NCBI RefSeq assembly: GCF_019279795.1
Contig: NC_056745.1
Location: 1,490,621,503-1,490,685,502, forward strand
Direction: 5' to 3'
DNA from: Protopterus annectens
Taxonomy: Eukaryota > Chordata > Ceratodontiformes > Protopteridae
DNA length: 64,000 bases
Below are positions 22,885 to 34,180 of this stretch, one piece after another. A model generated the notes under the pieces. The model was not told where the DNA came from. It was given only the letters and a program-made list of their open reading frames with translations, and made no database searches. A program made the translations under genes and the position numbers. The stretch's first letter is position 1. Each line of letters starts with the position of its first letter.

Positions 22885-25445
22885 AATGAAAGACAATGGT
22901 ATCATTACCACCGCATTTCTGGAAACACTGGGTAGCATAAAGGTCCTACCAAACACCCTAATATAGAGTGATTTCAACTACCCAAACTTAACTGGGAGAA
23001 CTACTCAAGTACTAACTCACTTGCCCAACATTTCCTAGAATTTATAAACTCAAATGCCCGGGAACAACTGGTCAACACTTCCACCAGAGCTGACAACATA
23101 TTGGACCTGGTCATCACCAACATAGGCGACCGATGTTCCACACGGGAGGTCAACCCCTCACTGGTTAGATCTGACCCTAAACAAATCACTTTGGATATCC
23201 ACATTCCACCCCCACCTCCGGACAAGGAAACCACCATGAAAAACTTTTCAAAAGCAAACTTCACGTTACTTAAGATGAAAGTTTCAAAGCTTCCATGCTA
23301 AAGGATAATGCTGTCCAAGCTGCAAAATCCTTTACTAATGCATTCTACGGGCACCTACAAGAATGCATGGATTGTGCTATCCCAAACAAAATCAACACTC
23401 ACTCCTCCAAGAAAAGGAAACCAGTCTAGTGGACCCCTGCCATAAACAAGCTATACAATAGAAGGAGGAAACTAGTACAGAAATGAGTAAAATCCCAAGA
23501 AGGGAAGACATCCCTGATCAGTATCAGCAAGAAACTACAATTCCTCATAAAATTGTCCAAGGCGAGCTTTGAAAGAAAACTTGCCATGGACTCCAAAGTT
23601 AACCACAAGGCACTCTTTAACTATGTCAAGAATCTAAGTGGCAATGCTCAGATCTGCTCGGAGTTAGTGCAGAATGGCACAAAATACACTGAACCAAATG
23701 ATATTGCCAACATCCTGGCAGACAGGTGCAGTGCAAACTTTACCCCCCTCTCACTGCCATAAGGGCCCATAACTATACCAGAAGAATGTATAGCCCCTGA
23801 AATCACAGACACTCAGGTTAAAGTAGCCCTCTCCAAAGCCAAAAACACAGCATCAATGGGACCGGACAGTGTCTCAGTCTGCGTCCTACATGAGTTCAAA
23901 GACGAACTAACCCCTCACCTAAACACACTGTTCAAACTCAGCCTCTCCACAGGTTACATACCCATAGAGTGGTGCACAGTTATTCCACTCCACAAAGGTG
24001 GAGCCACAACAGACCCCGGGAACTATCGCCCTATAAGCCTGACTAGCTTGGTCTGCAAGGCTATGGAGTGCATCATCATGGAACTCATTAACAGAGACAT
24101 TGGGAACCCCCAAACACTGAACCCTACCCAGTTCAGCTTTGTTAATGGCAGATCATGCCTCCTAAACTTGGTAGACTTCTTTGAGACAGTTACCAATGCT
24201 ATAGATGAGGGAAAGGTGGTACACACAGCCTACCTAGACCTTGCAAAGACCTTTGACACCATTCCCCATTCTGGTATTATAGACAAGCTCACCAGCCTGA
24301 ACATCACCCCCTATGTCACAAGATGGGTTGCCAACTGGCTCATGGACAGAACCCACATGGTGAGAGCTGTGGGAGCTAGGTCTGACTCTAAACTGGTTAC
24401 AAGTGGCATTTCCCAGGGCTCAGTCCTAGGACCCCTCCTGTTCAGCATATACTTCTCAGAGGTACAGACAAGCACAGGAGGACCATGGCTGACCAAGTTC
24501 GCAAACGACTGCAAACTAGGGGCTATAATTGACTCACCAGCTGACACAGACATCCTCCAAAAGGGTCTCACTGAGACGGATACCTGGTGTCAAAATCATG
24601 GCCTCAAGCTAAATGCCAAAAAGTGCATAGTTATTCCATTTGGAAATAAAAAAGTACCCACAAACTACCACATAGGTGGTAGTCCCCTAAATATGGAAAA
24701 CGTAATAAGGGATCTGCAGACCCAAGTAGATAGTAATCTCTCCTTTGATAATCACATTGCCAAAGTGGTTAGAAAATCCTTCTATGTGGCCCACCTAATC
24801 ATAAAAGGGTTTGCATCCAGATCAAAAGAGGTCATTGTGGCCCTCTACGAAACACTCATCAGACCAATCAGAGAGTACAATGCCTCATTTGGGATGTACC
24901 TTACAAGACACATGCAACAGCTGGAAAGACCACAGAAGCACCTCACCAAGAGGATCACTGGCCTCAAACAGATGCCCTATGCAGCTTGACTAAAGAAACT
25001 TCAACTGTACTCAGTTGCATACTGCCTGCTCAGAGGTGATCTCTGCCTGACATACAAGGCCATGTCCAACCCAGAATTGATGGACATGCTCCACCTAAAG
25101 GAAACCTTATCCACTCGAGCCACACGCTGTAGGGCTCTAAACCTCACCAAACAATAAATGGGACGTGCTGGAGGGATAGATTCCTGTCCCAGAGACTTCC
25201 CATGCTTTGGAACAAGATTCCAATCTACATTAGGCAGAGCTCCTCACTAACACTCTTCAAAAGAAACCTTGACGAGTGGATGGGAAGCAGAAAGTTTACC
25301 CCGAGGATCACTTCAGTGGCTCTGCTGGACAGAGGCACAGGGAACTAATCTAAGGGGGCGGCAAAAGCCAACACATTCTGGCTAGGCTTATAAATGCCTT
25401 TGAGCAGATAGCCTAGTACCTACCTATGAACCTATGAACCTATGA
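22885..25445 (+). mobile_element. CR1 LINE (copy D), truncated in the endonuclease
   Basis: Begins in the endonuclease (SDFNYPNLTG, ILDLVITNIGDRCS, SLVRSDPKQITLD). It continues through the linker and RT to the 3' end at about 25430, ending in CCTATGAACCTATGAA followed by a short A-run. The RT is one long open frame, but the catalytic box is mutated. One TAG at about 23427, one TGA at about 23484, and a TAA at 23761 interrupt the frame upstream. Confidence 0.9.
23856..24989 (+). pseudogene. CR1-D reverse transcriptase, 377-codon open frame, active-site mutant
   Basis: Longest CR1 RT frame together with copy G. Blocks in order: MGPDSVSVCVLHEFKDEL, NYRPISLTSLVCKAMEC, FSFVNGRSCLLNLVDF, TAYLDLAKTFDTIPHSG, QGSVLGPLLFSIYFSEV, then KFANDCKLGA where KFADDCKLGA is expected. 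The first aspartate of the metal-binding pair is Asn (codon AAC), which should abolish polymerase activity. Thumb motifs LNAKKCIVIPFG and MQQLERPQKHLTKRI follow. It ends at a TGA at 24987-24989, after which C-terminal sequence continues out of frame to about 25350. Confidence 0.88.
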
Positions 25446-25624
25446 AAGGAAAAAAAAAACAATCTGTAAAGAAATGTAATAGAGCAGGAAAAAGTCTACT
25501 TTCATAGATTTAATCTAAAATAGGTGTGCCAGTTTAATACAAGACATTGTAATTTAAGTTACAGAATAAAAATGAGTCAAACAGCAGTTATTTAACCCCA
25601 CAGAGTGTGGAGTCCTTCACTTAC
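25446..25624. other. AT-rich intergenic or intronic sequence
   Basis: No feature recognised. If the exon call at 25625-25710 is right, this is the start of the downstream intron on the minus strand. Confidence 0.35.
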
Positions 25625-25710
25625 TGGTCCCACAGAAGTTTATGTCTGGCCATTTCCTCATCATAAATGATCGCTGTTCCCCTGCCGATGGCGTTTTTCT
25701 TTGCCTTGTT
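25625..25710 (-). CDS. hdac10: Probable HDAC10-like first coding exon (partial gene)
   Basis: On the minus strand, GRGTAIIYDEEMARHKLLWD is encoded up to 25625 and is followed immediately by a strong donor (CA|GTAAGTG). The peptide and the exon end strongly resemble the N-terminus of histone deacetylase 10 as I recall it (start-GTALxYxEEM...LLWD, exon ending inside the codon after the final Asp). HDAC10 is a class IIb deacetylase (polyamine deacetylase). The expected initiator ATG aligns with ATC at 25687-25689 in a GCCATCGG context. So either the start is lost (pseudo-exon), there is an upstream start or splice (a CT-rich tract ending AACAAG lies at about 25709), or the sequence is in error. 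No downstream exon was found in the window. Confidence 0.4.
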
Positions 25711-26128
25711 GAGAGTGAGAGAAAGAGACATTTATCAAGACACCTAGTTAATATATAAATCTTGTAGTCTGAAGACTGATAGAAATCGAAATTGGACTAA
25801 GCTATGTATATATTGCGTTGCATAATTATGTGATAATGTCACTTACCATTACAATCATAGCCTTTACTTTTGCCCCAACAGGGCTACCGTTTCTCTTCAT
25901 TTCCTCCTTTTAAATCTATTAATTTCTTTAGTTAAGCTTTTCTCTTCTTGTATTAAGATTCCTGCTTCAGAATATTCCAGTCTGCTCAATGCTTACCTCT
26001 CATTATCCAAATCTACCCCCCCCCGCCTAACTCTCAGTGAAAGACCACATGGCTTTCAGCAGCCTAGTTATTATTTGTATAATTAGTAATTTAATAAGCA
26101 TGCATTTTGTGTATTCATACAGTAAATA
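25711..26128. other. No gene seen
   Basis: AT-rich unique-looking sequence. No CpG-rich promoter is apparent upstream of the exon-like segment. Confidence 0.35.
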
Positions 26129-26313
26129 CATGGGGCCAAATTCCAAAAGAGGTACTCTCAGTGTAAGTGACTTACTTGGTGTAAGGCTTACCTATAAACA
26201 GTTTGACACCAAGATACAGATTCCAAGAGATCTGCTCTCAGTATAACAGGTGACTTTTACTGAGAGCAAGTATTTCAGAATCAGGCCCCAAGTCTTTTGG
26301 AATTGGGCTCATG
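26129..26313. mobile_element. Short MITE-like element with about 21-bp TIRs
   Basis: CATGGGGCCAAATTCCAAAA at 26129 is matched in inverted orientation by TCTTTTGGAATTGGGCTCAT ending at 26313. The centre holds CTCTCAGT and its complement ACTGAGAG near the arms. Length is 185 bp and there is no coding capacity. No target-site duplication is obvious, so this is a tentative non-autonomous DNA transposon. Confidence 0.5.
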
Positions 26314-27085
26314 GTTTCCTTTGTAAAAGGGCTTTTGCTATAGATAAATAAAATGTATGAGTATAGATAACAAAATATATGTTACCTGCTTTACTGTATT
26401 CCTTCTTTCAAGGCATACCTCTCAACTGTCCACATTTTTGCAGAATGCCCATATTTTTGCCACATAGTTTTGGTCTGTTCCTCATAAAATTTGTGGTTTT
26501 CTGGCAAATCACTGAGGATTGGAGCCATGAAATAATGACATACGTTTGAGTTTCAGACTTCATATCTTTCAGAAAATGTACACTAACTCAAATCTTGTTA
26601 TTCTAGCAACTTTCTAAATTTATAAGATCATTATTTAAAATCCATCCCTATTTGTGGGCCTTTGTTCCCCTGTCACTTTAGGCTTTTCCCAGATTTCTTG
26701 AGCTAAGAGATTGAGAGGACATAAGACATACTAAATAGGTCCAGTCAAACCTGAACACCAGAACTGTAGAACTAAACATTTTATTTACTTCCTTCCTTCC
26801 TTCCTTAGATAATTATTTATTTATATTACCATTTGTGACAGCTTTAAAACATTAGCCCTATAAATGTTACTACTCGATTCGTTCACATGCTGGCTATATA
26901 AGAACTACTAAGCAGAGGTAAATCTTTTCAAAGATGGCCTGGTAACCCAGTTATGAGAAAGAGACATTTTCAGAGTCACAGAGTATGAAATGAGAGACAG
27001 AAGGAAATAATTAAATCCAATATTACAGGATAAAGCAAATTAGCAGTGCATAAGCGTTAACTCTGTGCTTTTCTAAGTAGATTCA
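26314..27085. other. No gene seen
   Basis: AT-rich sequence with a short (TTCC)4 run near 26790. No coding or RNA features recognised. Confidence 0.4.
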
Positions 27086-27202
27086 GTGGCCTGGTTAAGG
27101 TTCTTACCTCATAAACATAAGGTACAGGGACTGATTCACACCGTCAGAAGGGAAATTGGCTACGCTTAAGCTTAGTACTTACCTATGAACCTATGAACCT
27201 GC
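27086..27202 (+). mobile_element. tRNA-derived SINE with CR1-like 3' tail (copy 1)
   Basis: The tRNA-like head includes GGTTAAGGTTCTTACCTCAT (A-box side) and GGGACTGATTCACAC (B-box-like), followed by a tail TACGCTTAAGCTTAGTACTT then ACCTATGAACCTATGAACCT. This tail is the same as the CR1 3' end found in this window (GCCTAGTACCTACCTATGAA). A CR1-mobilised SINE is the natural reading. Confidence 0.7.
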
Positions 27203-27803
27203 TAGATCTCAAGACATTTTATTACTGAAATTGGACAAACACACAGCTTTAGTATATTATTGTTTTTTTTGTTTTTCACAAGACTTCTAGATTTATACTA
27301 GTAGATTATAAATCTGACATGTTTATTCACATATTTGAAAAGATGATTAAGTATCATAAAAGCGTTTCTGTTTTTATTTAATATGGGTACTTTTGCTGGT
27401 AGCATTATACATTTTTGTCATTTTTTAAAGCATATGAGAGCTATGCTACAATGAATTATGGTGTTTGATGTTAAGCCAAAGGATTCATCAGGAAAACAAA
27501 GCTATAAAGAACCTTCTGACTGAGCACCGTGGGACAGTGTTTTCCTATTATTATTTCCATATGTTTTCAAAACGTTTGTGAATGCAGTAACACAAGTATA
27601 TCTGTGCATGATGCCGAGAACCTTTGAGCAGTTGTGCCTTGTGCTGTCTCACATGCTCATGACCTTGTTTAATCATGTACAAGAAAAAGAAAACAAAACC
27701 AAATATCCTCCAACTTATTGTCAGAATGTAATAAGGCACAGAAGAAAGCAAGTTGAAGGAATCAGTATAAAATAAATGTTTTTGTTACATCTTCTCAAGG
27801 CAA

Positions 27804-28221
27804 ATGAACAGATGCAGACTAGAGACTGGCACAGCCCTTCATGCTAATCGAGCACCGGGGATCATAGCGTGCTCTTTCTGGACTGTTCTCAAATGGGATG
27901 CCTACAATGCTTTGAGCCACTCACACCTGATATCTCTGGCTAAACTCCTCCAGTGGTCATCCATTGGACAGCAGGGTGCTACATGGCTCAGTTTTTGACA
28001 CCTTTGCTGTTCACACAGTATGTGCTTCTACTAGTGGAGGTGCCCACATGGGAGAAGTATTTGTAATTGATCTTACATTGATTATATTCAGCTTCACCTC
28101 TTTACTTGCGTGTACATGTGTCAGACTTTACCTTTCTTGAAAACTGCCTGAATTCCACCTTTAGCAGGACGGGAGAAAGCCAACTAAAATTCAGTCTGGC
28201 AAAGACTAAGGTCTGGTTATA

Positions 28222-28252
<31 letters not shown>

Positions 28253-28253
28253 G

Positions 28254-28329
<76 letters not shown>

Positions 28330-28480
28330 TTGTTAACTCGGGTAGACCAATGATCATTTCTGTCCAATTCCACTCTCAGCCCATGATCAATAATATGACC
28401 ATATTCTACCAGATCCTACATCTCCCTCCTCCTTGTATTATTTACAGGGGGAATGGACTAGAATTTGTATCTTGTTCGTG
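27804..28480 (+). pseudogene. L2-like LINE reverse transcriptase fragment (5' part)
   Basis: Degraded RT similarity: a SGDHSVLFLDCSQMGC-type block equivalent to LLVLLDLSAAFDT, and FSRTGESQLKFSLAKTKVWL equivalent to the NxLKLNxxKTE block that follows the active site. A (TGAT)n expansion interrupts it. The C-terminal part of probably the same element is at 29280-29720, separated by the MRPL55 retrocopy and a SINE. Confidence 0.5.
28222..28327. repeat. (TGAT)n microsatellite
   Basis: About 26 tandem TGAT/ATTG tetranucleotides with a single GGAT variant near 28251. Confidence 0.97.
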
Positions 28481-28605
28481 AGATGAGAAATTTTGATGAC
28501 AAACTCACTTAAGCACCGGGTGCTTATCTGTCATGAAGACTTCCTATTTTCATTGAGAGAGCTGTTTGTCGTTACATCGTGATGTTGTTTGGTTGTAAAT
28601 GAACA

Positions 28606-29098
28606 GTGGCAATCAGTTCTCTCAGCTTCAGATTTTTATGGAAAGAAACTGCAATAACAATTATCCCTGCTGTCTGGAATATCCATGCAACAGCTTTCCA
28701 GCATAATTCTTACAAAACCTCCACTGTGCCCTGTGGAAGGCAAACCTATGGCACGATATATCCAGTTTTATTGGTTAGGCCTGATGGGTCCGCCATTAAC
28801 ATGAGATACCCAGAATTAAAGTGGATTATTGCAAGGCCTTTAGACATCACCACACTGTCTGAAGCAGAAAAAAGGGACAGATTGTATAACCAATGTCCCA
28901 AAAGTACTAAAACCAGAGAAGAAAAAGATTACTTTGGAAGAGGAATTTAAAGTACATGATTATAGCCACTTCTGCAAGAAAAAAATAAATCCTGCACTAT
29001 GAACTAGACATCTAGAAAATATAACTGTTTAAAAGAATCACTATTTGTACTACTATGTGTATTCATTAAAGTGATAAATACTGCAAAGTGTAATAAAA
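28606..29098 (+). pseudogene. mrpl55: Processed pseudogene of mitochondrial ribosomal protein L55
   Basis: An intronless frame matches MRPL55, a protein of the mitochondrial large ribosomal subunit. A presequence-like N-terminus with LSFRFLWKETAITIIP is followed by the conserved core CGRQTYGTIYPVLLVRPDGS, INMRYPE and IARPLDITTLSEAEKRDRL. The expected initiator ATG is GTG (28606). Near residue 105 a frameshift moves the conserved C-terminus (EEEFKVHDYSHFCKKK) into another frame, ending at about 28986. A 3' UTR-like stretch with ATTAAA and AATAAAAAA follows to 29098. No introns, loss of start and frame, and position within a LINE together indicate an LINE-made retrocopy. Confidence 0.82.
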
Positions 29099-29104
29099 AA
29101 TTAG

Positions 29105-29228
29105 GGTTGGGACTGATATGATGGTTAAGGTTCTTACCTCATAAACATAAGGTACAGAGATTGATTCACACCTTTGGAAAGGAAATTGGCTAGGCTTAAG
29201 CCTAGTAGTTACCTACGAACCCTATGAT
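29105..29228 (+). mobile_element. tRNA-derived SINE with CR1-like 3' tail (copy 2)
   Basis: Same family as 27086-27202: GATGGTTAAGGTTCTTACCT, AGAGATTGATTCACAC, then GGCTTAAGCCTAGTAGTTAC and CTACGAACCCTATGA. It lies just downstream of the MRPL55 pseudogene. Both SINE copies are followed by similar sequence (CTAGATCTCAA ...), so the family or its host repeat may extend about 40 bp further. Confidence 0.7.
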
Positions 29229-29279
29229 AAGATCATTGGCTAGATCTCAAAACTTATTTGATTATTGAAACTTGTAACA

Positions 29280-29720
29280 GTGATGTGTAGACTCATTTTA
29301 GTTTGCTTGGATTACTGCAGTATTCTTTACCTCAGGCTGGTGGGTGGGGTCTTCACTTGATTCTGCATCAAGGTTTTTGGCTGGAGCAGTTCAGTCACAT
29401 CACATGATGCTTTTTCTGTGGGGTCTGCATTGGTGACCCTTCTCTGCCGTATCTAGTGCTTACTATTCAGTCCTTACGTAATCTGCTACTCATTTATGTA
29501 AAATAGCTACACTGGTGATCTATTCTCCAACAGGATCTCTCAGATCATTAGCTGAGACAGTGCTAGCTGTTCTAAAGATGACCTGCCTCAAAACATCTAT
29601 CCAAATGTCTTCTGCTTATCTCGCTCTGACTCTCTGCAATATTCTGAAGCCTTCTTCAGTAGGTCCCTGAAATTCTTTGTTTGAGCAGGGTCTTTGAGAA
29701 GCAGCCCAGGGACTCTGTTT
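29280..29720 (+). pseudogene. L2-like LINE, C-terminal ORF2 fragment
   Basis: Contains sequence equivalent to the LHWLPV block (FLWGLHW then stop) and YSPTGSLRSLAETVLAVLK, which resembles the L2 C-terminal motif YTPSRSLRSS...LLxVP. Frameshifted and decayed. Probably the 3' continuation of the element at 27804-28480. Confidence 0.5.
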
Positions 29721-30349
29721 AATTTAATCATTTATTCTAATTACACTATTTATTTCAGTTTCCTAATTTTTTATTGCTTTATCATAGCTTTACTTTGTTA
29801 GATTTGTTATTTCAATCATACTGTTTATTTTTTTTCACTGTGCAAAATGCTTAAAAATACATTATTAAGAAAATGTCAACATACTATTAAATAAACAAGC
29901 ATGATGAAGCAATGATGTTTAATAGATTCAGAAAAATCATTCACTACATAAAAAGCCAGATTCCATACATCTATGGAGAGAGGCAGACTTTCTGAAGATT
30001 AGGAAATGGGCAGCCCCCTGAATGAAAGAGAAAGCAAGAACTAGGACACAAACTACCCACTATGGCAGACGAATCTCAAATTACAGAAATATTATCTAAT
30101 GGAAAGTGGAATACAAAAGAAAAACATTACCGTGTAGTTTTACAAGGATGAAGCAATGTCAAAGAAGGTTTTCCAGAATCACAATCTTGTGCTGAAAGCC
30201 TTTTAAGGTTTCTTTATTAACTAGTGTCTTGGCCAAAAATGGCCTTTGAAAGTAAAACACAAAATACTTTGAGTGTATTTCTATCCATAACAGTTAGACA
30301 TTTAAACAATTAATTCAAAACAACCAGTCAGATGCCATTTCAATTACAG
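29721..30349. other. No gene seen
   Basis: AT-rich sequence without recognisable features. Confidence 0.4.
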
Positions 30350-31285
30350 ATTGGCTCATAACAGGGACCCCACAAGATATCTGCTTGACACACAGTACAA
30401 CTACTCCCCTCATGTGATTAGGACTCATGCAAACTTGTTTCCTCCTTGCTCCTTGACCTGTCAAAAGCTTTTGACACAGTTTCACCCTAAACCTTTGCAT
30501 AAACTGTCTGAACTTGGACTATCCCCTTCTTTATTATTGTGGTTTAATAGTTATTTAACTGACAGGCTCCAGTCCTGTAAACTGATGTGTCACTCTCTCT
30601 CTCCCTACCTGCAAAAATATGTTCTTATACAAAACTTTATAGATGATTACCTTAGATTTGAATTGCATGTTCAAAGTAACATAAATAAGACATAACAAAC
30701 ATTAGGAGTGCTCTACAGGCATAAAAAAACTTTCTTATTAACATCACCAAAACCACTCCTGCCACTGTCTACCTTCTCCCATCTCTCTTATACAGTGCAC
30801 CCGTCCTAACCAACCTTCCGGCTACAGTCAAAAATAAGCTGGAGGCATTTATGCTGTAATAAGTTTGCAAAATTTGCCACATCCATCCAAACAATACCAC
30901 AGACACCACTGTATTGTCATTAAGGATTTGCATTGGTTTGAGCTGCTCTACACTTAGTTTACATGCAGCTTATCTCCACACACAACATTATTCACAAAGC
31001 TGATCACTCCCATTTTTACTTCTAGTCTCCATTCCTATCACCCTGACAGACTACTTCAATCTAATCAGCAGTATCTTCTCAGCAGATATAAACCCCACAA
31101 ATCTTCTGTCCAAAGTCTCTACACATACTCTGTCACCACAAAATGGAATTCTATCCCTCTGCAAATTAGATCTAAGCTCTCGAACTTCAAACTACTACTA
31201 AAAGGCCACCAAATAAAACCCAGCTCTGTGCCTGCACTGACCCAGGCTGATCTAGTCCTCCCTCCTCCCACCACCAGCATACTTT
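30350..31285 (+). pseudogene. Another LINE RT fragment with C-terminal segment
   Basis: The 30351-30695 frame contains a LLDLSKAFDT-equivalent just out of frame, then KPLHKLSELGLSPSLLLWFN and SYLTDRLQSCKL, a typical LINE RT palm segment. A frame-shifted C-terminal block (SVTTKWNSIPLQIRSKLSNF) lies near 31130-31190, similar to the WNSLPLxIRxxxSLxxFK end of many CR1/L2/Rex-type LINEs. Internal parts between them are deleted, and the clade cannot be set from these pieces. Confidence 0.55.
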
Positions 31286-31439
31286 GACAATGTTCAGAGA
31301 GAGAGAATTAGTAAAGTCTATTTCTTAGGTTCATAGGTTCATAGGTGTCTACTAGGCTAATGGCCCTGGAACCATTACAAGCCTAACCCATAGAAGTGCC
31401 CTGGCATCGTGCCACCCGACGTTAGTTCCCAGTGCCTCT

Positions 31440-34180
31440 ATCAAGTAGATCCACTGGAGTGATCCCCAGGGTGAACTTTCTATTACCCATCCACTCATCA
31501 AGATTTCTCTTGAAGAGGGTAGTGAGATGCTCTGCTTGACATGTATGGAAAGTCTATTCCAGAGCATGGGCAGTCTCTGGGTTATGAAACTGTCCCGCCA
31601 GCATGTTATGTTGATTGTGGTAATGAGGTTGAGGTCTCTGGAGCCTGTGGTGCGGAGCGATTGGAATTTCTTTAGATGTAGCATTTTCTAACAGAGCTGG
31701 GTCAGACATGGCTTTGTAAGTCAAGCAGAGATTGCCTCTAAGTAGGCGATATGAGACAGAGAATAGCTGGAGTCTTTTGAGTCTGTCCATGTAGGACATG
31801 TGTTTAAAGCCTAGGATCCTCTTCACGAGGTACTTCTGTGGCCTCTCCAGCTGTTGCAGGTGTCTAGTGAGGTACATGCCAAATGGGGCATTGTACTAGA
31901 TAATTGGCCTAATGAGGGAAGAGTAGAGGGAGACAATGACCTCTTTCTTCCTGGATCCAAAACCCTTGGTAATGAGATGTGCCACATAGAAGGGCATTCT
32001 GACCACAGTGGCAATGTTGTGGTCGAAGGAGAGGTTGCTGTTAACCTGCATCCTCAGATCTCTTATAATGCCTTCAGTATTCAGTGGGCTCCCATCAATT
32101 AGGTAATTAGTGGAAACTGTGTTTTTACCAAAGGGGATGACAACACATTTTTGGTGTTAAGCTTAAGGACATGGTTTAGACAGCAGTCATTGATCTCAGT
32201 GAGACCTTTCTGTAGGCTGTCTGCATCACTTGGGAAGTTAATAATGGCTCTCAGCTTGCAGTCATCTATGAACCTGGTCAGCCAGAGTCCCTTTTTGTTG
32301 GCCTGGACTTATGAGAAGTAGATGCCGAACAGGAGAGGACCCAGGACCGATCCCTGTGGGACTCCACTCGTGATGGTCGGCGGTCTGACTTGGAGTCTGC
32401 TGCTTTCACACTGTGTGTTCTATCAGTGAGCAATTTGCAACCCACCTGGTAATATAAGGATTGATGCCTAGTTTGGTGATTTTATCAATAATTCCCGAGT
32501 GAGGAATGGTATTAAAGGCATTGGTCAGATCAAGATAGGCTGCATGCACTGCCTTACCTCCATCGACAACCCTGGTGGCTGACTCAAAGAAGTCAACCAG
32601 GTTGAGCAGGCATGATCTCCCTTTCACAAAGCCAAATTGTGTGGAGTCTAGAGTTTGGAAATTTCCTATATCTTTGTTAATCAGGTCCATGATGCCTTAC
32701 ATATCAGACTCGTCAGGCTTATGGGGTGATAATTCCCAAGGTCTGTAGTCACTCCCCCTTTATGGAGAGGGTTGACTGTAGCAGTGAGTCATTCAGTAGG
32801 AACAAAGCCTGAGGTGAGGCTGTGAGTAAAAAGACCATGCAGATGTGGTGCCAGTTCACTTTGTAGTTCATGTAAAACACATCCAGAGATATTATCGGGT
32901 CCCATGGAAGCTGTATTCTTGGCCTCGGACAATGTAGCTTTAACCTGTGCTGCAGTAATGCTGGCTGCCTGGCATTCTTTCGGTATTGTGATTGGTCCTT
33001 TGGGTGGGGAGACACGGGTAAAGTTGGCACTGAATTTGTCGGCCAGTATGTTGGCAATATTTGTTGGCTCAGTATAGGAGGTACCACTGTGCAGTAACTT
33101 GAAGCAAATCAGGGTATTACCATGGAGGTTCTTGATATAGCTATAGAAAGCTTTGTGACTGTTTTTAATGTCTGCCACAATTCCGCCTTCATAGCTGGCT
33201 TTAGAGGATTTGATGAGGGATCTCAACTTTTTGTTGAGGCTAATAAGGGAGTTTTTCCAGTCTTGGGACTTCACCTTTTTCTGCAACAGTTTCTTCCTTC
33301 TGTTGTATGTTTATTAACGGCAGAGAACTATCAGATTGGCTTCCTTTTTTGGAGGAGAGCATCTTGGTTCTGTTGGGTATGACTAATTCCATGCATTTAT
33401 GTATATGTTCATAGAGTGCATTGGTGTATGATTTGGCAGTCATGCAGCTATTTTCCATTGGCATGGGTGCGGTGAAGTTAGCAACCTCTGTTTTTAGGAA
33501 TCCAAAGTCAGATTTGGAGAAGTTTTTCAAGGTGGTTACCTTTGTGGGGGGTGTGGGTGAGATGCAGATTTCCATGGTGATTAGTTTATGGTCAGATCTG
33601 ACCAGGGAGAGATTGACTATTGGTGTAGAGCAATGGTCACCCAAGTTAGTAATAACCAGGTCAAGGATGTTGCTTCCTCAATTGGGAGTCAGAATGAGCT
33701 GGTCCAGGGCATGGAAAATGATGAATTCCTGGAAGTGTTGGGCCAGTGTATTGGTGCTTGAGTTGCTTTCCCAGTTAATGGAGGGGTAGTTGAAGGCTCC
33801 AGGAAAGACAGCATTGGGTTGGACCTGGACAGATTCTAGGGTGCTTAGGAACATGGAGTGAGAGTCTAGGGGCATGGTTGGGGACCTATTGCAGGCTATG
33901 ACCTGGATTGCCATCTTACCCAATGTTAGCTGTACCTGAAGTATCTCAGATGCGTTATGCTGAGCTACTTGTCTGGAGGTGTGCATATCCTTTATGAATA
34001 TGGAGACACCACCACCTTTGGAGCTTTGGTCCATGTTTCGTGTCCGAAAGGTGTGGAATGAGTTATAGCCTGGTAGCGCAGGGGTGCTTTCTATTGCTTT
34101 AAACCAGGTCTCCATTGCAGCACAAATGTTGATGTTCTCCATTTTGAGGAGTGCTTCGAGTGATCTGCATCTTGAGATTT
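31440..34180 (-). pseudogene. CR1-H ORF2: endonuclease plus reverse transcriptase
   Basis: Read on the minus strand. The endonuclease is open at 33678-34142 (MENINICAAMETWFKA, KGGGVSIFIKDMHTSR, FNYPSINWESN). It continues with ILDLVITNLGDHCST and SLVRSDHKLITME (SDH intact). A linker and early RT follow at 32789-33286 (SEAKNTASMGPDNISGCVLH). RT continues in pieces at 32406-32690 (GRSCLLNLVDFFESATRVV, DLTNAFNTIPHSG) and then the catalytic box as RFIDDCKLRA, so FADD is FIDD. The thumb and C-terminus (LQQLERPQKYLVKRI) are at 31554-31877. At least six frame breaks are present. Confidence 0.85.

Noticed and set aside
29105..29228. Genuine tRNA genes in the SINE heads (also 21.8-22.0 kb)
   Set aside because: Boxes are degenerate, no complete cloverleaf or terminator is visible, and the sequences continue into LINE-type tails.
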